A stretch of DNA of 64,000 bases from Brevundimonas sp. UBA4553. GTDB lineage: Bacteria > Pseudomonadota > Alphaproteobacteria > Caulobacterales > Caulobacteraceae. The notes beneath the pieces are model-generated. The model was not told the origin of the DNA, did no database searches, and saw only the letters and a program-made list of their open reading frames with translations. Each line of letters begins with the position of its first letter. The stretch's first letter is position 1. A program made the position numbers and the translations under genes. Of this stretch, positions 49,048 to 57,915 are shown one piece after another. The DNA lies in NCBI RefSeq assembly GCF_002387245.1, contig NZ_DGLD01000003.1, forward strand, positions 1 through 64,000, in the 5' to 3' direction.

Positions 49048-50697
49048 TTACCCGGCCAGGGTCTCGATCAGTTCGCCCATGTTCCTGATGAAGACCTGGG
49101 TCGAGACGCATTCGACCGGATAGTCGGTGTTGTAGGGCGAGGTGTCCCACAGGTCGCCGACGCGGGTGGTCTGATATTCGCCGCCCGTCACCGCGGCGGG
49201 CGCCTCGCCGATATAGGGGTTCGACGTCGTGGTCAGAGGCGAGGGCCAGTAGCCGCGCGCGTTGAGCCCCGCCACGAGTTCGGCGGCGCGGCCCGCTGCG
49301 GGCCTGGCCAGGCGGCGCGCGTCCGACGACATGTCCCAGACATCCACGTCCTGAAGCGTGAAGTATTTGGGCAGTTTCAGCGAACCGGCGCGGGCCTTCA
49401 GCGGAGAGTTGCGGCTGGCGTCCTCGGGCGACAGCGCGGCCAGTTCCTCATACTCGCGGCGCAGGGCGGCGGTGTCGACGTTGCGGAACGAGCCGTAGTG
49501 GACGATCAGATTGTTGGGGTTGGTATCGGCGTAATACTGGCCGTTGGTGATGTTTGACCCCTTGCGGTGGATATAGACCGGGGTGTTCGAACCCTCGAGG
49601 ATGAAGGTCGGATGGGTGCGGCCCGGCGCGATCAGGTTCTGGGGCGTCTTGACCTGATCCAGCCAGTCGAGGGCCTCGGGCAGGCGGGCCAGGTATTTGC
49701 GGTCGCCGGTCAGGCGGTAGAAGCCCAGCATCGACTTGATGTTGGCGCCCGTGGTGTGGGTGGCGAAGGCCTGCGGTTCGATGGTCCGCGCGCCGGCGGG
49801 CTTCAGCGTGTCGGGGAAGTGCTGCAGGCCCCAGGCCGGTTGCGGCATGGGCTGCTGGGTCTTCACATAGATGTCCATGCCGCGATGGATGGCGTCCAGC
49901 AGGCGCGCGTCGCCGCGACCGTTCACCGCCAGGCCCTGATAGGCGTAGAGCAGGAACTCGAGGTTCTCGCCCGCCACGTCGTCGTTGAAGGTGATGTAGG
50001 GGGTGTAGTCTTCGTGGCCATGGACGCCGCCGCCCTGAACGAAGGGATAGCGCTGGGGCCAGCCGCCATTGGCGTACTGGGCGTCGAGAACGAACTGGAT
50101 CGCCTTGTCCAGCGGGGCGCGATACTGGCGCTCGCGCTTCTCCAGATAGACCCGTAGCAGAAGCTGCGAAGCCTCGGCCGTGCCCGCGTCGTCGAAGGTG
50201 GCGTTGCCGTAATAGCGGTGGAATTCCTCCATCCGCCAGGCGTTCTTGCCGTAGGTGGCGTACCAGCGCTTCAGGGATTCCTCGCCCGCGGTGTCGATGA
50301 CGTAGTTCCACCCGCCCGCCGGATGCTGGCCGCGCACGAGGGCGTCGGTCGCGGACTTGGCGGCCTCGTAGAACTGCTCGTCGCCGGTGGCGTGATAGGC
50401 GTCCAGATAGAGGTGACCGACGGTGGCCGTGCCGGGCGGCTGGACCCAGATCATGGTCGGGGAGGCCTCCAACTCGCCCCAGCGGCGCGAGAAGTCGGGC
50501 AGGACGTTCCAGACATAGCCGCCCTCGACGGCGGCCTCGTCGGTCATGAACCGGGTGGCGCGTTTCATCGCAGCGATGACGGCGGCGCGGTCGGGCGCGG
50601 CCTGCATGACTGTCTTGGCCAAGGCGGGAGCGGAGGCGGCCGTGAAGGTCGCGGCGGCGCCGGCGGCCAGCAGGGCGCGGCGGTTCATGGTGGTCAT
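49048..50697 (-). CDS. Pectate lyase, PL10-like
   Basis: A 549-residue secreted enzyme. A Tat-type signal (NRRALLAAGAAATFTAASAPALA) follows the first Met; a second ATG three codons in (50688) is equally good. The (alpha/alpha) toroid has HLYLDAYHATGDEQFYEAAKSATDALVRGQHPAGGW and the PL10 signature ANGGWPQRYP, with YTPYITFNDD nearby holding likely Ca-binding or catalytic Asp residues. It cuts polygalacturonate by beta-elimination, giving the unsaturated uronates that KduI and KduD process. An operator lies 67 bp upstream of the start. Confidence 0.85.
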   Translation of the reverse strand: MTTMNRRALLAAGAAATFTAASAPALAKTVMQAAPDRAAVIAAMKRATRFMTDEAAVEGGYVWNVLPDFSRRWGELEASPTMIWVQPPGTATVGHLYLDAYHATGDEQFYEAAKSATDALVRGQHPAGGWNYVIDTAGEESLKRWYATYGKNAWRMEEFHRYYGNATFDDAGTAEASQLLLRVYLEKRERQYRAPLDKAIQFVLDAQYANGGWPQRYPFVQGGGVHGHEDYTPYITFNDDVAGENLEFLLYAYQGLAVNGRGDARLLDAIHRGMDIYVKTQQPMPQPAWGLQHFPDTLKPAGARTIEPQAFATHTTGANIKSMLGFYRLTGDRKYLARLPEALDWLDQVKTPQNLIAPGRTHPTFILEGSNTPVYIHRKGSNITNGQYYADTNPNNLIVHYGSFRNVDTAALRREYEELAALSPEDASRNSPLKARAGSLKLPKYFTLQDVDVWDMSSDARRLARPAAGRAAELVAGLNARGYWPSPLTTTSNPYIGEAPAAVTGGEYQTTRVGDLWDTSPYNTDYPVECVSTQVFIRNMGELIETLAG

Positions 50698-50763
50698 GGT
50701 GTCTTCCTCGGATGCGTCGCCTCGCAGCTCTGACGGCTGCTTGTGATGGTGAAGCTAATCACG

Positions 50764-50781
50764 ATTGACACCGGTTTCCTA
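50764..50781. promoter_or_regulatory. LacI-type operator, copy 3
   Basis: ATTGACACC/GGTTTCCTA, the reverse orientation of AGGAAACC/GGTGTCAAT, upstream of the pectate lyase gene. Confidence 0.75.
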
Positions 50782-50824
50782 GTGCCGGAGCGTCCGTGAA
50801 AACGCCCCGGTTTTCACGAAACCG

Positions 50825-51871
50825 TCAGCGACGAATGTCGAAGCCGCCGTCGCCCATGGCCGCGCGCACCTCGGCGGCGGTGAACAGGTTGAAGTCGCCT
50901 GGAACCGAGTGCTTCAGGCCCGCGGCCGCCAGGCCGAAGTCGAGCGCTTCCTGGTCAGACCAGCCGCTCCACAGGCCGAACAGCACCCCGGAGGCGAAGG
51001 CGTCGCCGCCGCCGACCCGGTCCACGACGCCGGTCATGTGGATGGCCTCGGCGCAGGTTTCGATCACTTCGCCGTTCGGGCCGCGCGTCAGCATGACCGC
51101 CGACAGGGCCTGATCGGCGACGCTTTCCTGCACGCGCAGGGTGCAGGCGATGCGCTGCAGGCGAGGGAAGGCGTCGAAGGCGGCGGCGGCGGCCAGGCGG
51201 CGGCGCGCATTGGGGTCGGCGTCCTCGAACCTGGTCTTCAGCACCAGGGCGAAGTCGCGGTCGTCGGCGAAGGCGATTTCGGCGCCGGCCAGCATCTTGC
51301 CGAGGGTGGCGGGCGGATCGCCGGCCCATTGCTCCCACAGCTTGCCGCGGAAATTGCCGTCGTAGCTGACGCGAACGCCGTTGCGCACGGCGGCCTCGAC
51401 CAGTTCGACAGCGGCGCGCGAACCGTTCGGCCCGGTGGCGGGGGTGACGCCCGAGACGTGCAGCCACTCATAGCCGTCGAGCAGGGCGTCCCAGTCGAAG
51501 GCGTCGGCGACGCGCTCGACAAAGGCCGAACCGGCGCGGTCGTAGAGGACTTCGGACGGGCGGCGCACCGCGCCGGGCGTCAGGAAATAGAGGCCCATGC
51601 GGCCGGGCGAGAAGACGATCGGCGTGGTGTCCACGCCGTAGCGTCGCACCTCGTCGCGCGCGGCCTGGCCCAGGGCGTTGTCGGGCAGGACGGTGGCCAT
51701 CGCCGCCGGCGCGCCGAAGCGGGCCAGGGCGACGGCGACGTTGGCCTCGGCCCCGCCCGGACGCGCGGTCAGGGCCGGGGACTGCAGCAGCAGTTCGTTC
51801 TGGTTCGGGCTGAACCGCAGCAGCATCTCGCCGAAGCAGAGAATCTTGGAGTTCGGGCGAGGATTGCTCAT
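50825..51871 (-). CDS. kdgK: 2-dehydro-3-deoxygluconokinase KdgK
   Basis: A 348-residue PfkB-family sugar kinase. It has the N-terminal CFGEMLLRFSP, the GGAEANVAVALARFG substrate motif and the C-terminal GGGDAFASGVLFGL with the catalytic Asp (usually GAGDAF). It phosphorylates KDG to KDPG, where the galacturonate and unsaturated-uronate branches meet. It follows kduD by 21 bp on the same strand, so kduI-kduD-kdgK form one unit. KDPG aldolase must be encoded elsewhere. Confidence 0.92.
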   Translation of the reverse strand: MSNPRPNSKILCFGEMLLRFSPNQNELLLQSPALTARPGGAEANVAVALARFGAPAAMATVLPDNALGQAARDEVRRYGVDTTPIVFSPGRMGLYFLTPGAVRRPSEVLYDRAGSAFVERVADAFDWDALLDGYEWLHVSGVTPATGPNGSRAAVELVEAAVRNGVRVSYDGNFRGKLWEQWAGDPPATLGKMLAGAEIAFADDRDFALVLKTRFEDADPNARRRLAAAAAFDAFPRLQRIACTLRVQESVADQALSAVMLTRGPNGEVIETCAEAIHMTGVVDRVGGGDAFASGVLFGLWSGWSDQEALDFGLAAAGLKHSVPGDFNLFTAAEVRAAMGDGGFDIRR

Positions 51872-51892
51872 GGTCTGGACGCTAGCGCGGGA

Positions 51893-52657
51893 TCAGCGCG
51901 CCAGCCAGCCGCCGTCGACCGGCAGGGTGATGCCCTGCACATAGTCGCTGGCGCGGCTGGCCAGGAAGACGGCGGCGCCGCCCAGGTCGGTCGGGTCGCC
52001 CCAGCGGCCGGCCGGGATGCGGCCCAGGATTTCCTTGGAGCGCACCGGGTCGTCCTGCAACGCCTGGGTGTTGTCGGTGGCGAAGTAGCCAGGAGCGATG
52101 GCGTTGGCGTTGATCCCGTGCTTGGCCCACTCGTTGGCCATCAGCTTGGTCAGGCCGGCCACACCGGACTTCGACGCGGTGTAGGACGGCACGCGGATGC
52201 CGCCCTGATAGGACAGCATGGAGGCGGTGTTGATGATCTTGCCGCCGCGATCGCCGGCGATCATGCGCTTCACCGCCGCCTGGCTGAGGAAGAAGAGGAC
52301 CTTGAGGTTGACGTTCATCACGTCGTCCCAGTCCTGCTCGGTGAAGTCCACGGCGTCGGCGCGGCGGATGATGCCGGCGTTGTTCACCAGGATGTCGACG
52401 GGGCCGAGCGCGGCCTCTGTTTCGTCCAGGATCCGTTCGACCGGTTCGATCGAGGTCAGGTCCGCCTGGATCGAAAGGCCCTTGCGGCCCTTGGCCAGGA
52501 CCTTGCCGACCGTGTCGTCCGAGGCGCGGCGCGCGACCGAGGCGACGTCGGCCCCGGCGGCGGCCAGAGCCAGGGCGATGCCCTGACCCAGGCCCGTGTT
52601 GCCGCCGGTGACCAGCGCGACCTTGCCGGTCAGATCAAAAGGATTGGCCATGCCCAT
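51893..52657 (-). CDS. kduD: 2-dehydro-3-deoxy-D-gluconate 5-dehydrogenase KduD
   Basis: A 254-residue short-chain dehydrogenase. It has the Rossmann motif VTGGNTGLGQGIA, NNAG, the catalytic Ser in NTASMLSYQGG and the YTASK Tyr-Lys pair, plus the KduD-typical IRRADAVDFTEQDWDDVMNVNL. It reduces 2,5-diketo-3-deoxygluconate to KDG. An ATG two codons downstream (MANPFDLTGK) may be the true start. It is 6 bp after kduI. Confidence 0.93.
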   Translation of the reverse strand: MGMANPFDLTGKVALVTGGNTGLGQGIALALAAAGADVASVARRASDDTVGKVLAKGRKGLSIQADLTSIEPVERILDETEAALGPVDILVNNAGIIRRADAVDFTEQDWDDVMNVNLKVLFFLSQAAVKRMIAGDRGGKIINTASMLSYQGGIRVPSYTASKSGVAGLTKLMANEWAKHGINANAIAPGYFATDNTQALQDDPVRSKEILGRIPAGRWGDPTDLGGAAVFLASRASDYVQGITLPVDGGWLAR

Positions 52658-52663
52658 AGGTCC

Positions 52664-53524
52664 TTATTTCAGCTGACAGATGTCGAGCTTGTCCATGTCG
52701 GTGTAGTCGAGGTTCTCGCCGCCCATGCCCCAGATGAAGGTATAGTTCGACGTGCCCGCGCCCATGTGGATCGACCACGGCGGGCAGATCACCGCCTCGC
52801 CGTCGGCGACGACGATGTTTCGGGACTTGTCCGGCTCGCCCATGAAGTGGAAGACGCGGTCGGCCTCGCCCAGGCCGAAGTAGAGGTAGGCCTCCGAGCG
52901 GCGATCATGAATGTGCGGCGGCATGGTGTTCCACACCGATCCGGGTTTCAGGACGGTCACGCCCAGCAGCAGCTGGCAGGACTTCACCTTGGCCGGAACG
53001 ATGTACTGATAGATCGTCCGTTCGTTGGACGTCTCCAGCGCGCCCATCTCCAGCGGCACGGCGTCGGCGATCGAGATCTTGGTCAGGTCGTACCGGGCGT
53101 GGGCCAGGGTGGCGACCAGATAGAATTTGGCCGGCTCGGCCGCGTCCTTCGAGGTGAAGGTGACATCGACAGAGCCCATCGGCACATAGGCGCCGTCGCG
53201 GAAGCCCAGGTCGAGCACCTCGCCGTCGACGGTGACCGTTCCGGCGCCGCCGACATTGACGATGCCCAGTTCACGGCCCTGCAGGAGCGGGGCGCCAGCC
53301 AGCGATTCCGGCACGGAATGGGTCGGCAGGGTGAGGGGATCCGTCGTCGGGGTCGCGCCGCCCATGATCATCCGCTCATGGTGGGTATAGTTCAGGCTGA
53401 TCTTGCCCGGAACGAACAAGCCCTGAATCAGGTAGCGATCCCGCAGCTGCTGGTTCGAGGCGCCGTCCATCATATCCGGATGGGTGGCCTGATAGACCTT
53501 GTCGTACATGGGGTCGTAGTACAT
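52664..53524 (-). CDS. kduI: 5-dehydro-4-deoxy-D-glucuronate isomerase KduI
   Basis: A 286-residue cupin isomerase of full length. MYYDPMYDKVYQATHPDMMDGASNQQLRDRYLIQGLF is the KduI start, and the zinc-binding cupin motif is in MPPHIHDRRSEAYLYFGL with a later His in CPPWSIHMGAGTSNYTFIWGM. It converts 5-keto-4-deoxyuronate to 2,5-diketo-3-deoxygluconate. It is first in the kduI-kduD-kdgK operon, with an operator in the 162-bp divergent region upstream. Confidence 0.96.
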   Translation of the reverse strand: MYYDPMYDKVYQATHPDMMDGASNQQLRDRYLIQGLFVPGKISLNYTHHERMIMGGATPTTDPLTLPTHSVPESLAGAPLLQGRELGIVNVGGAGTVTVDGEVLDLGFRDGAYVPMGSVDVTFTSKDAAEPAKFYLVATLAHARYDLTKISIADAVPLEMGALETSNERTIYQYIVPAKVKSCQLLLGVTVLKPGSVWNTMPPHIHDRRSEAYLYFGLGEADRVFHFMGEPDKSRNIVVADGEAVICPPWSIHMGAGTSNYTFIWGMGGENLDYTDMDKLDICQLK

Positions 53525-53591
53525 TCAGGGCTCCCTGGCCTCTCGCTGCGCGAGCCACCTGGACGGATCTTGCGTCCATCCTTCAGTGGAC

Positions 53592-53609
53592 TAGGTAACC
53601 GGTGTCATA
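53592..53609. promoter_or_regulatory. LacI-type operator, copy 4
   Basis: TAGGTAACC/GGTGTCATA, between kduI and the divergent RpiB-like gene, so it can control both directions. Confidence 0.75.
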
Positions 53610-53686
53610 TTATGATGCAATCAGTTAGACCATAATCGCCGGCATCAGATCGGCATCGCTTCGCCACCGTCTTGAGGATCGCCTCC

Positions 53687-54328
53687 ATGAAAATCGCTCT
53701 CATCATCGAAAACAGCCAGGCCGCGAAGAGCGAAACGGTGCACGGCGCCCTGACCGCCGTGGCGGAACCGCTGGGCCATCAGGTTTTCCACTACGGCATG
53801 TACACGCCCGAGGATAAGGCCTCGCTGACCTATGTGATGAACGGTCTGCTGGCCGGCATCCTGCTGAACTCGGGCGCCGCCGACTTCGTGGTCACGGGCT
53901 GCGGCACGGGCATGGGCTCGATGCTGGCCGCCAACTCGATGCCGGGCGTCTTCTGCGGTCTGGTCATCGACCCGACCGACGCCTTCCTGTTCGGTCAGAT
54001 CAACGACGGCAACGCCATCTCCATGCCCTACGCCAAGGGCTTCGGCTGGGCCGCTGAACTGAACCTGCAGGACGTCTATCGCAAGCTGTTCGAGGGCGAA
54101 CGCGGTCTGGGCTATCCCAAGGAACGCGCCGAGATCATGGCCAAGAACCGCGGCATCCTGAAGAGCCTGAAGGCCGTCACCTGCAACGACATGCTGACCG
54201 TCCTGAAGTCCATCGACCAGGACCTGCTCAAGGCGACCGTGGCCGGTGAGAAGTTCCAGGAATACTTCTTCGCCAACGCCACCGACGAAGGCATTCGCGA
54301 ATACCTGAAGGGCGTCGTCAGCGCCTGA
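53687..54328 (+). CDS. RpiB/LacAB-family sugar isomerase
   Basis: A 213-residue cytosolic isomerase. MKIALIIENSQAAKSETVHGAL, DFVVTGCGTGMGSMLAANSMPGVFCGL (Cys-Gly-Thr-Gly active-site loop) and INDGNAISMPYA fit the RpiB/LacA/LacB fold, with a longer C-terminus than ribose-5-phosphate isomerase (about 150 residues). In Streptococcus an RpiB-family enzyme, DhuI, isomerises 5-keto-4-deoxyuronate. A similar uronate role here is likely, since the gene shares an operator with kduI. The start is ATG 53687; an in-frame ATG at 53672 is less likely. Confidence 0.75.
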   Translation: MKIALIIENSQAAKSETVHGALTAVAEPLGHQVFHYGMYTPEDKASLTYVMNGLLAGILLNSGAADFVVTGCGTGMGSMLAANSMPGVFCGLVIDPTDAFLFGQINDGNAISMPYAKGFGWAAELNLQDVYRKLFEGERGLGYPKERAEIMAKNRGILKSLKAVTCNDMLTVLKSIDQDLLKATVAGEKFQEYFFANATDEGIREYLKGVVSA

Positions 54329-54353
54329 TCGCGCTGATCAGGTCCAGAAAAAA

Positions 54354-54386
54354 GGCGGCCGGCGCTCTGCGCGCCGGCCGCCTTTG
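54354..54386. terminator. Bidirectional terminator
   Basis: GGCGGCCGGCGC (54354-54365) pairs with GCGCCGGCCGCC (54371-54382), flanked by A-rich (AAAAAA) and T-rich (TTTG) ends, between the convergent RpiB-like and LacI-family genes. Confidence 0.9.
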
Positions 54387-54406
54387 TCGTTTCAGCCCAG
54401 CGCGCT

Positions 54407-55456
54407 CTACGCCAGGGGCGCGGCGGAGTGGCGCACCACGAGGGCCGGTCGGACCTCAGGCTGTTGCAGCTTGGCCGGGTCGACGCCGCGGGTGGGCGCC
54501 AGCAGTTTCTCGGCCGCCATTCGCCCCATGTCCCGGATCGGCAGCCGCACCGAGGTCAGATTAGGCCAGACGCGGGCCGCCATCGGCAGATCGTCGAAAC
54601 CCACCACAGACAGGTCGCGCGGCAACTCCATGCCGCGTTCGCGCGCCGCCTGCATGACGCCGAGCGCCATGTCGTCGTTCAGCGTGAAGATGGCCGTGGG
54701 CGGTTCGGGCAAGGACAGCAGGGCATGGCCCGCTTCCACGCCGGATTCGTAGGTATAGGCGCCCTGCAGATCATATTCCGGCGGCAGGATGATGCCGCGT
54801 TCGGCCAAGGCGTCGATGAAGCCCTGACCCCGCACGGCGGATGAGCGGAACGAGGCCAGGCCGCGCACCAGGGCGATGCGGCGATGCCCCAGGTCGGCCA
54901 GGTGGCGCGCGGCCTCGGCCGCGCCGATCCAGTCATTGGTCACGACCATGTTCTGCGGCTCGTCCAGCGTCAGCGAGGCGATGCGGACATAGGGGCAGTC
55001 CAGTTCCCGCAGCAGCTCGATGACCGAATCGTCTTCGGAGACCGACGGCGGCATGATGACCCCGAACAGGCGCTGGCGTTCGACGAAGCCGCGAATGTCC
55101 TTGAGCAGGGTGGGGGAGTTCCGGCTGCAGGGGTGAACCACCAGTTCCAGACCCGAGCCCTTCAGCGCGTCCAGAATGCCCTGCTGCATGTTGACGACGT
55201 AGGTGGGGCTGGGCTGATCGTAGATCATCCCGACGAGGAACGACCGGCGGAAGGCCAGGCCGCGCGCCTGCGGATCGGGGATGAAACCCAGCTCGTCGAT
55301 GGCCGCCTGAACGCGTTCGCGCGTGTCCTCACGCACGAAGGGCGACTGGTTGATGACGCGTGACACTGTCTTCTTGGAGACCTCGGCGACGCGAGCGACA
55401 TCATTGATGGTGGCGCGCTTGCCCGTCTTCGTCTGCCGCGAATCGTCTTCCGACAA
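54407..55456 (-). CDS. LacI-family transcriptional repressor of the pectin locus
   Basis: A 349-residue regulator. Its N-terminal helix-turn-helix and hinge (ATINDVARVAEVSKKTVSRVIN, then DTRERVQAAIDELGFIPDPQAR) is classic LacI, followed by the periplasmic-binding-like effector domain (DMALGVMQAARERG, VVGFDDLPMA). I chose the TTG at 55456, which has GAGGGGG seven bases upstream; the frame is open to 55567 but that would run through the operator. It probably binds the six AACC/GGTGTCA sites of the locus, including the one upstream of itself. The effector may be KDG or a related uronate. Confidence 0.88.
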   Translation of the reverse strand: MSEDDSRQTKTGKRATINDVARVAEVSKKTVSRVINQSPFVREDTRERVQAAIDELGFIPDPQARGLAFRRSFLVGMIYDQPSPTYVVNMQQGILDALKGSGLELVVHPCSRNSPTLLKDIRGFVERQRLFGVIMPPSVSEDDSVIELLRELDCPYVRIASLTLDEPQNMVVTNDWIGAAEAARHLADLGHRRIALVRGLASFRSSAVRGQGFIDALAERGIILPPEYDLQGAYTYESGVEAGHALLSLPEPPTAIFTLNDDMALGVMQAARERGMELPRDLSVVGFDDLPMAARVWPNLTSVRLPIRDMGRMAAEKLLAPTRGVDPAKLQQPEVRPALVVRHSAAPLA

Positions 55457-55539
55457 CGGCGTTCCCCCTCGTGTTCTTATTTTGACTATAAGGCATAGCC
55501 TCGCCGGGCGCTGTGCGCCATGGCCTGTTTTCAAGGCGG

Positions 55540-55557
55540 ATTGACACCGGTTTCCTA
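55540..55557. promoter_or_regulatory. LacI-type operator, copy 5
   Basis: ATTGACACC/GGTTTCCTA, identical over 18 bp to copy 3, between the repressor gene and the divergent hydratase gene. It suggests autoregulation plus control of the hydratase-transporter unit. Confidence 0.8.
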
Positions 55558-55630
55558 AGCCGCCCATTATCCGGCGTTTTCCAATGGGGCGTCATTTGAC
55601 CGACCAGATCATTCTTTCGGAGCGCTGCGC

Positions 55631-56458
55631 ATGACGGCTGCTCCCGTGCAGGCGCCGATCTCGGATCAGGCGGTCGCAGAGACCTTTGTCAGCGCGCGCC
55701 TCGCCGCGCGGGCGGTGCCGGGCTATCCGGGCGATACGCCCGAGCACATGGCGCGGTCCTACGCCATCCAGGACGCCGCGATCGCCCTCTACCCGGATCG
55801 GCTCGTGGGCTGGAAGGTCGGCGGCGTGCCCCCGGCGCAGCAGCCGGCGCTGGGCGTGCATCGCCTGGCCGGCGCCATTTTCGCCGGCAACGTCTGGACC
55901 ACGGGTGAGGCCCCGACGCCCTTGCCCGCTATCGAAGGCGGTTTCGCCGCAGTCGAGGCCGAGTTCATCGCCCGCATCGGCGCCGATACCGACCCGGCCA
56001 AGACCGACTGGACGATCGAGGACGCCGCCGATCAGATCGACGCCGTCTTCATCGGGGTCGAACTGGCCGGCAGCCCGCTGTCGGCGATCAACGACCTGGG
56101 CTCGGCCGTGGTGGCCTCGGACTTTGGCAACAACGGCGGCCTGCTGATCGGCCCGGAACTGACCGACTGGCGCGCCCGCATGGACGAGATTCAGGTCGAA
56201 ACCATCATCGACGGCGTCAGCGTCGGCAAGGGCGGCTCGCTGTCCCTGGCGGGCGGCGCGCTGGAATCGGTGCGCTTTCTGCTGGAACACTGTGCGCGCT
56301 GGGGGCGCCCGCTGACGGCGGGGACGCTGATCTCGACCGGCGCCGTGACCGGGGTTCACCGGGTTTACGCCGGCAGTGAATCGACGTGCGTATTCGAAGG
56401 CGTGGGAGAAGTCCGCTGCACGGTCGTGAAGGCCGCGCCGCATCCGACGCAAGGCTAG
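55631..56458 (+). CDS. MhpD-like 2-keto-4-pentenoate hydratase family protein
   Basis: A 275-residue cytosolic protein of the fumarylacetoacetase/hydratase fold: AIQDAAIALYPDRLVGWKVGGVPPAQQ, AVEAEFIARIG (metal-binding Glu region), FIGVELAGSPLSAINDLGSAVVASDFGNNGGLLIGP and LISTGAVTGVHRV. Family members hydrate 2-keto-4-pentenoates or decarboxylate oxalocrotonate. No aromatic-degradation genes are near; instead an operator of the pectin regulon lies 74 bp upstream and a hexuronate transporter follows. A uronate-derived 2-keto acid is the likely substrate, but that is an inference. Confidence 0.8.
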   Translation: MTAAPVQAPISDQAVAETFVSARLAARAVPGYPGDTPEHMARSYAIQDAAIALYPDRLVGWKVGGVPPAQQPALGVHRLAGAIFAGNVWTTGEAPTPLPAIEGGFAAVEAEFIARIGADTDPAKTDWTIEDAADQIDAVFIGVELAGSPLSAINDLGSAVVASDFGNNGGLLIGPELTDWRARMDEIQVETIIDGVSVGKGGSLSLAGGALESVRFLLEHCARWGRPLTAGTLISTGAVTGVHRVYAGSESTCVFEGVGEVRCTVVKAAPHPTQG

Positions 56459-56547
56459 TAATCAACATCAGCGCGAACTCGTCCGCCGTTCAGGGCGGTC
56501 AAGAAGACGGGGCGCGCCGAGGAAACCAAGGGAATGGGTCTGGTATC

Positions 56548-57849
56548 ATGAGTGACGCTTCGAGCGCGGCCCCCGCAGAGAGGGGGCCCATCAAGGTGAT
56601 GGCGCCGCCGGCGGGCAAGTACCGCTGGATCGTGATGTGGCTGCTGTTTGCAGCCATGGTCATCAACTATGTCGATCGTCAGATGATCGGCTTCCTGAAG
56701 CCGACGCTGTCGGCCGAGTTCGGCTGGTCCGAGACGGACTATGCGGACATCGTCTTCTGGTTCCAGGCGTCCTACGCCGTCTTCTACCTGATCTTCGGAC
56801 GGATCATGGACCGGGTTGGCGCGCGCTGGGGTCTGGGGGTCGCCTTCCTGATCTGGCAGATCGGCCACATGATGCACGGGGCCGCGCGCGACCTTTCGCA
56901 CTTCATCATGGCCCGCATGCTGCTGGGCGTTGGCGAGGCCGGCGGCTTCCCCGGCGGGATCAAGGCCGTGGCCGAGTGGTTCCCGAAGAAGGAACGCGCC
57001 TTCGCCACCGGCCTGTTCAACGCCGGGACCAATATCGGCGCCATCGTGACGCCGCTGGTCGTGCCGATCCTGGTGCTCAGCTTCGGCTGGCAGATGGCCT
57101 TCGTGGTCACCGGTCTGCTGGGCCTGATCTGGTTGCCGATCTGGCTGATCGTCTATCGTCGTCCACGTGAAGTGAAGAACCTGACGCAGGGCGAGCTGGA
57201 GTGGATCGAGCAGGACCCGGCCGACACCGTCGAGAAGATCGGCTGGAAGAAGCTGCTGACCGTCAAGGAAACCTGGGCCTATGCCGCGGGCAAGTTCCTG
57301 ATCGACCCGATCTGGTGGATGTTCCTGTTCTGGCTGCCGGACTTCCTGGGCAAAAACTATGGCCTGGACCTGAAGACCTTCGGCCCGCCGATCGTGGCCA
57401 TCTACCTGCTGTCGGACGTCGGTTCGGTCGGTGGCGGCTGGATGTCCGGGCGCTTCATGAAGAGCGGCATGAGCCTGAACAAGGCGCGCAAGCTGACCAT
57501 GCTGATCTGCGCCCTGTGCGCCGTGCCGGTCGCCTTCGCCGCCTTTGCGTCGAACCTGTGGGTGGCGGTGCTGATCATCGGTCTGGCGACCGCGGCGCAC
57601 CAGGGCTTCTCGGCCAACCTCTACGCCTTCCCCGGCGACGTCTTCCCGCGCTCTGCGGTGGGCTCGGTCGTCGGCATCGGCGGCATGCTGGGCGGCATCG
57701 GCGGCATGATCATGGCCAAGTACGCCGGCTTCGTGCTGGACCAGATCGGCACCTATACCCCGATCTTCGTGGTGGCGGCCTCGGCCTATCTGGTGGCCCT
57801 GCTGGTGGTTCACCTGATCTCGCCGAGATACGAACCGGCCAAGGTCTGA
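56548..57849 (+). CDS. exuT: MFS hexuronate transporter (ExuT-like)
   Basis: A 433-residue permease with 12 membrane helices of the anion:cation symporter family. It has NYVDRQMIGFLKPTLSAEFGWSETDYADIVFWFQASYAV (helices 1-2), GRIMDRVGARWGLG, RMLLGVGEAGGFPGGIKAVAEWFPKKERAFATGLFNAGTNIGAI, and WMFLFWLPDFLGKNYG in the second half. It imports galacturonate or glucuronate with protons. The ATG at 56548 is the start with a normal N-terminus, although the frame is open to 56386. It is 89 bp after the hydratase gene and probably shares its promoter. Confidence 0.87.
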   Translation: MSDASSAAPAERGPIKVMAPPAGKYRWIVMWLLFAAMVINYVDRQMIGFLKPTLSAEFGWSETDYADIVFWFQASYAVFYLIFGRIMDRVGARWGLGVAFLIWQIGHMMHGAARDLSHFIMARMLLGVGEAGGFPGGIKAVAEWFPKKERAFATGLFNAGTNIGAIVTPLVVPILVLSFGWQMAFVVTGLLGLIWLPIWLIVYRRPREVKNLTQGELEWIEQDPADTVEKIGWKKLLTVKETWAYAAGKFLIDPIWWMFLFWLPDFLGKNYGLDLKTFGPPIVAIYLLSDVGSVGGGWMSGRFMKSGMSLNKARKLTMLICALCAVPVAFAAFASNLWVAVLIIGLATAAHQGFSANLYAFPGDVFPRSAVGSVVGIGGMLGGIGGMIMAKYAGFVLDQIGTYTPIFVVAASAYLVALLVVHLISPRYEPAKV

Positions 57850-57865
57850 TGACCTGAGGCCTTTG

Positions 57866-57900
57866 AAGGGCGCTCGTCTGAGGGGGCGAGCGCCCTTCTT
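57866..57900 (+). terminator. Terminator after the hexuronate transporter gene
   Basis: AAGGGCGCTCG (57866-57876) pairs perfectly with CGAGCGCCCTT (57887-57897), followed by CTTC. Confidence 0.8.
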
Positions 57901-57915
57901 CAATTCTGGAGGGAG

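Noticed and set aside
50909..53635. Plus-strand open frame of 908 codons
   Set aside because: It runs antisense over kdgK, kduD and kduI, all clearly identified, and shows no domain.
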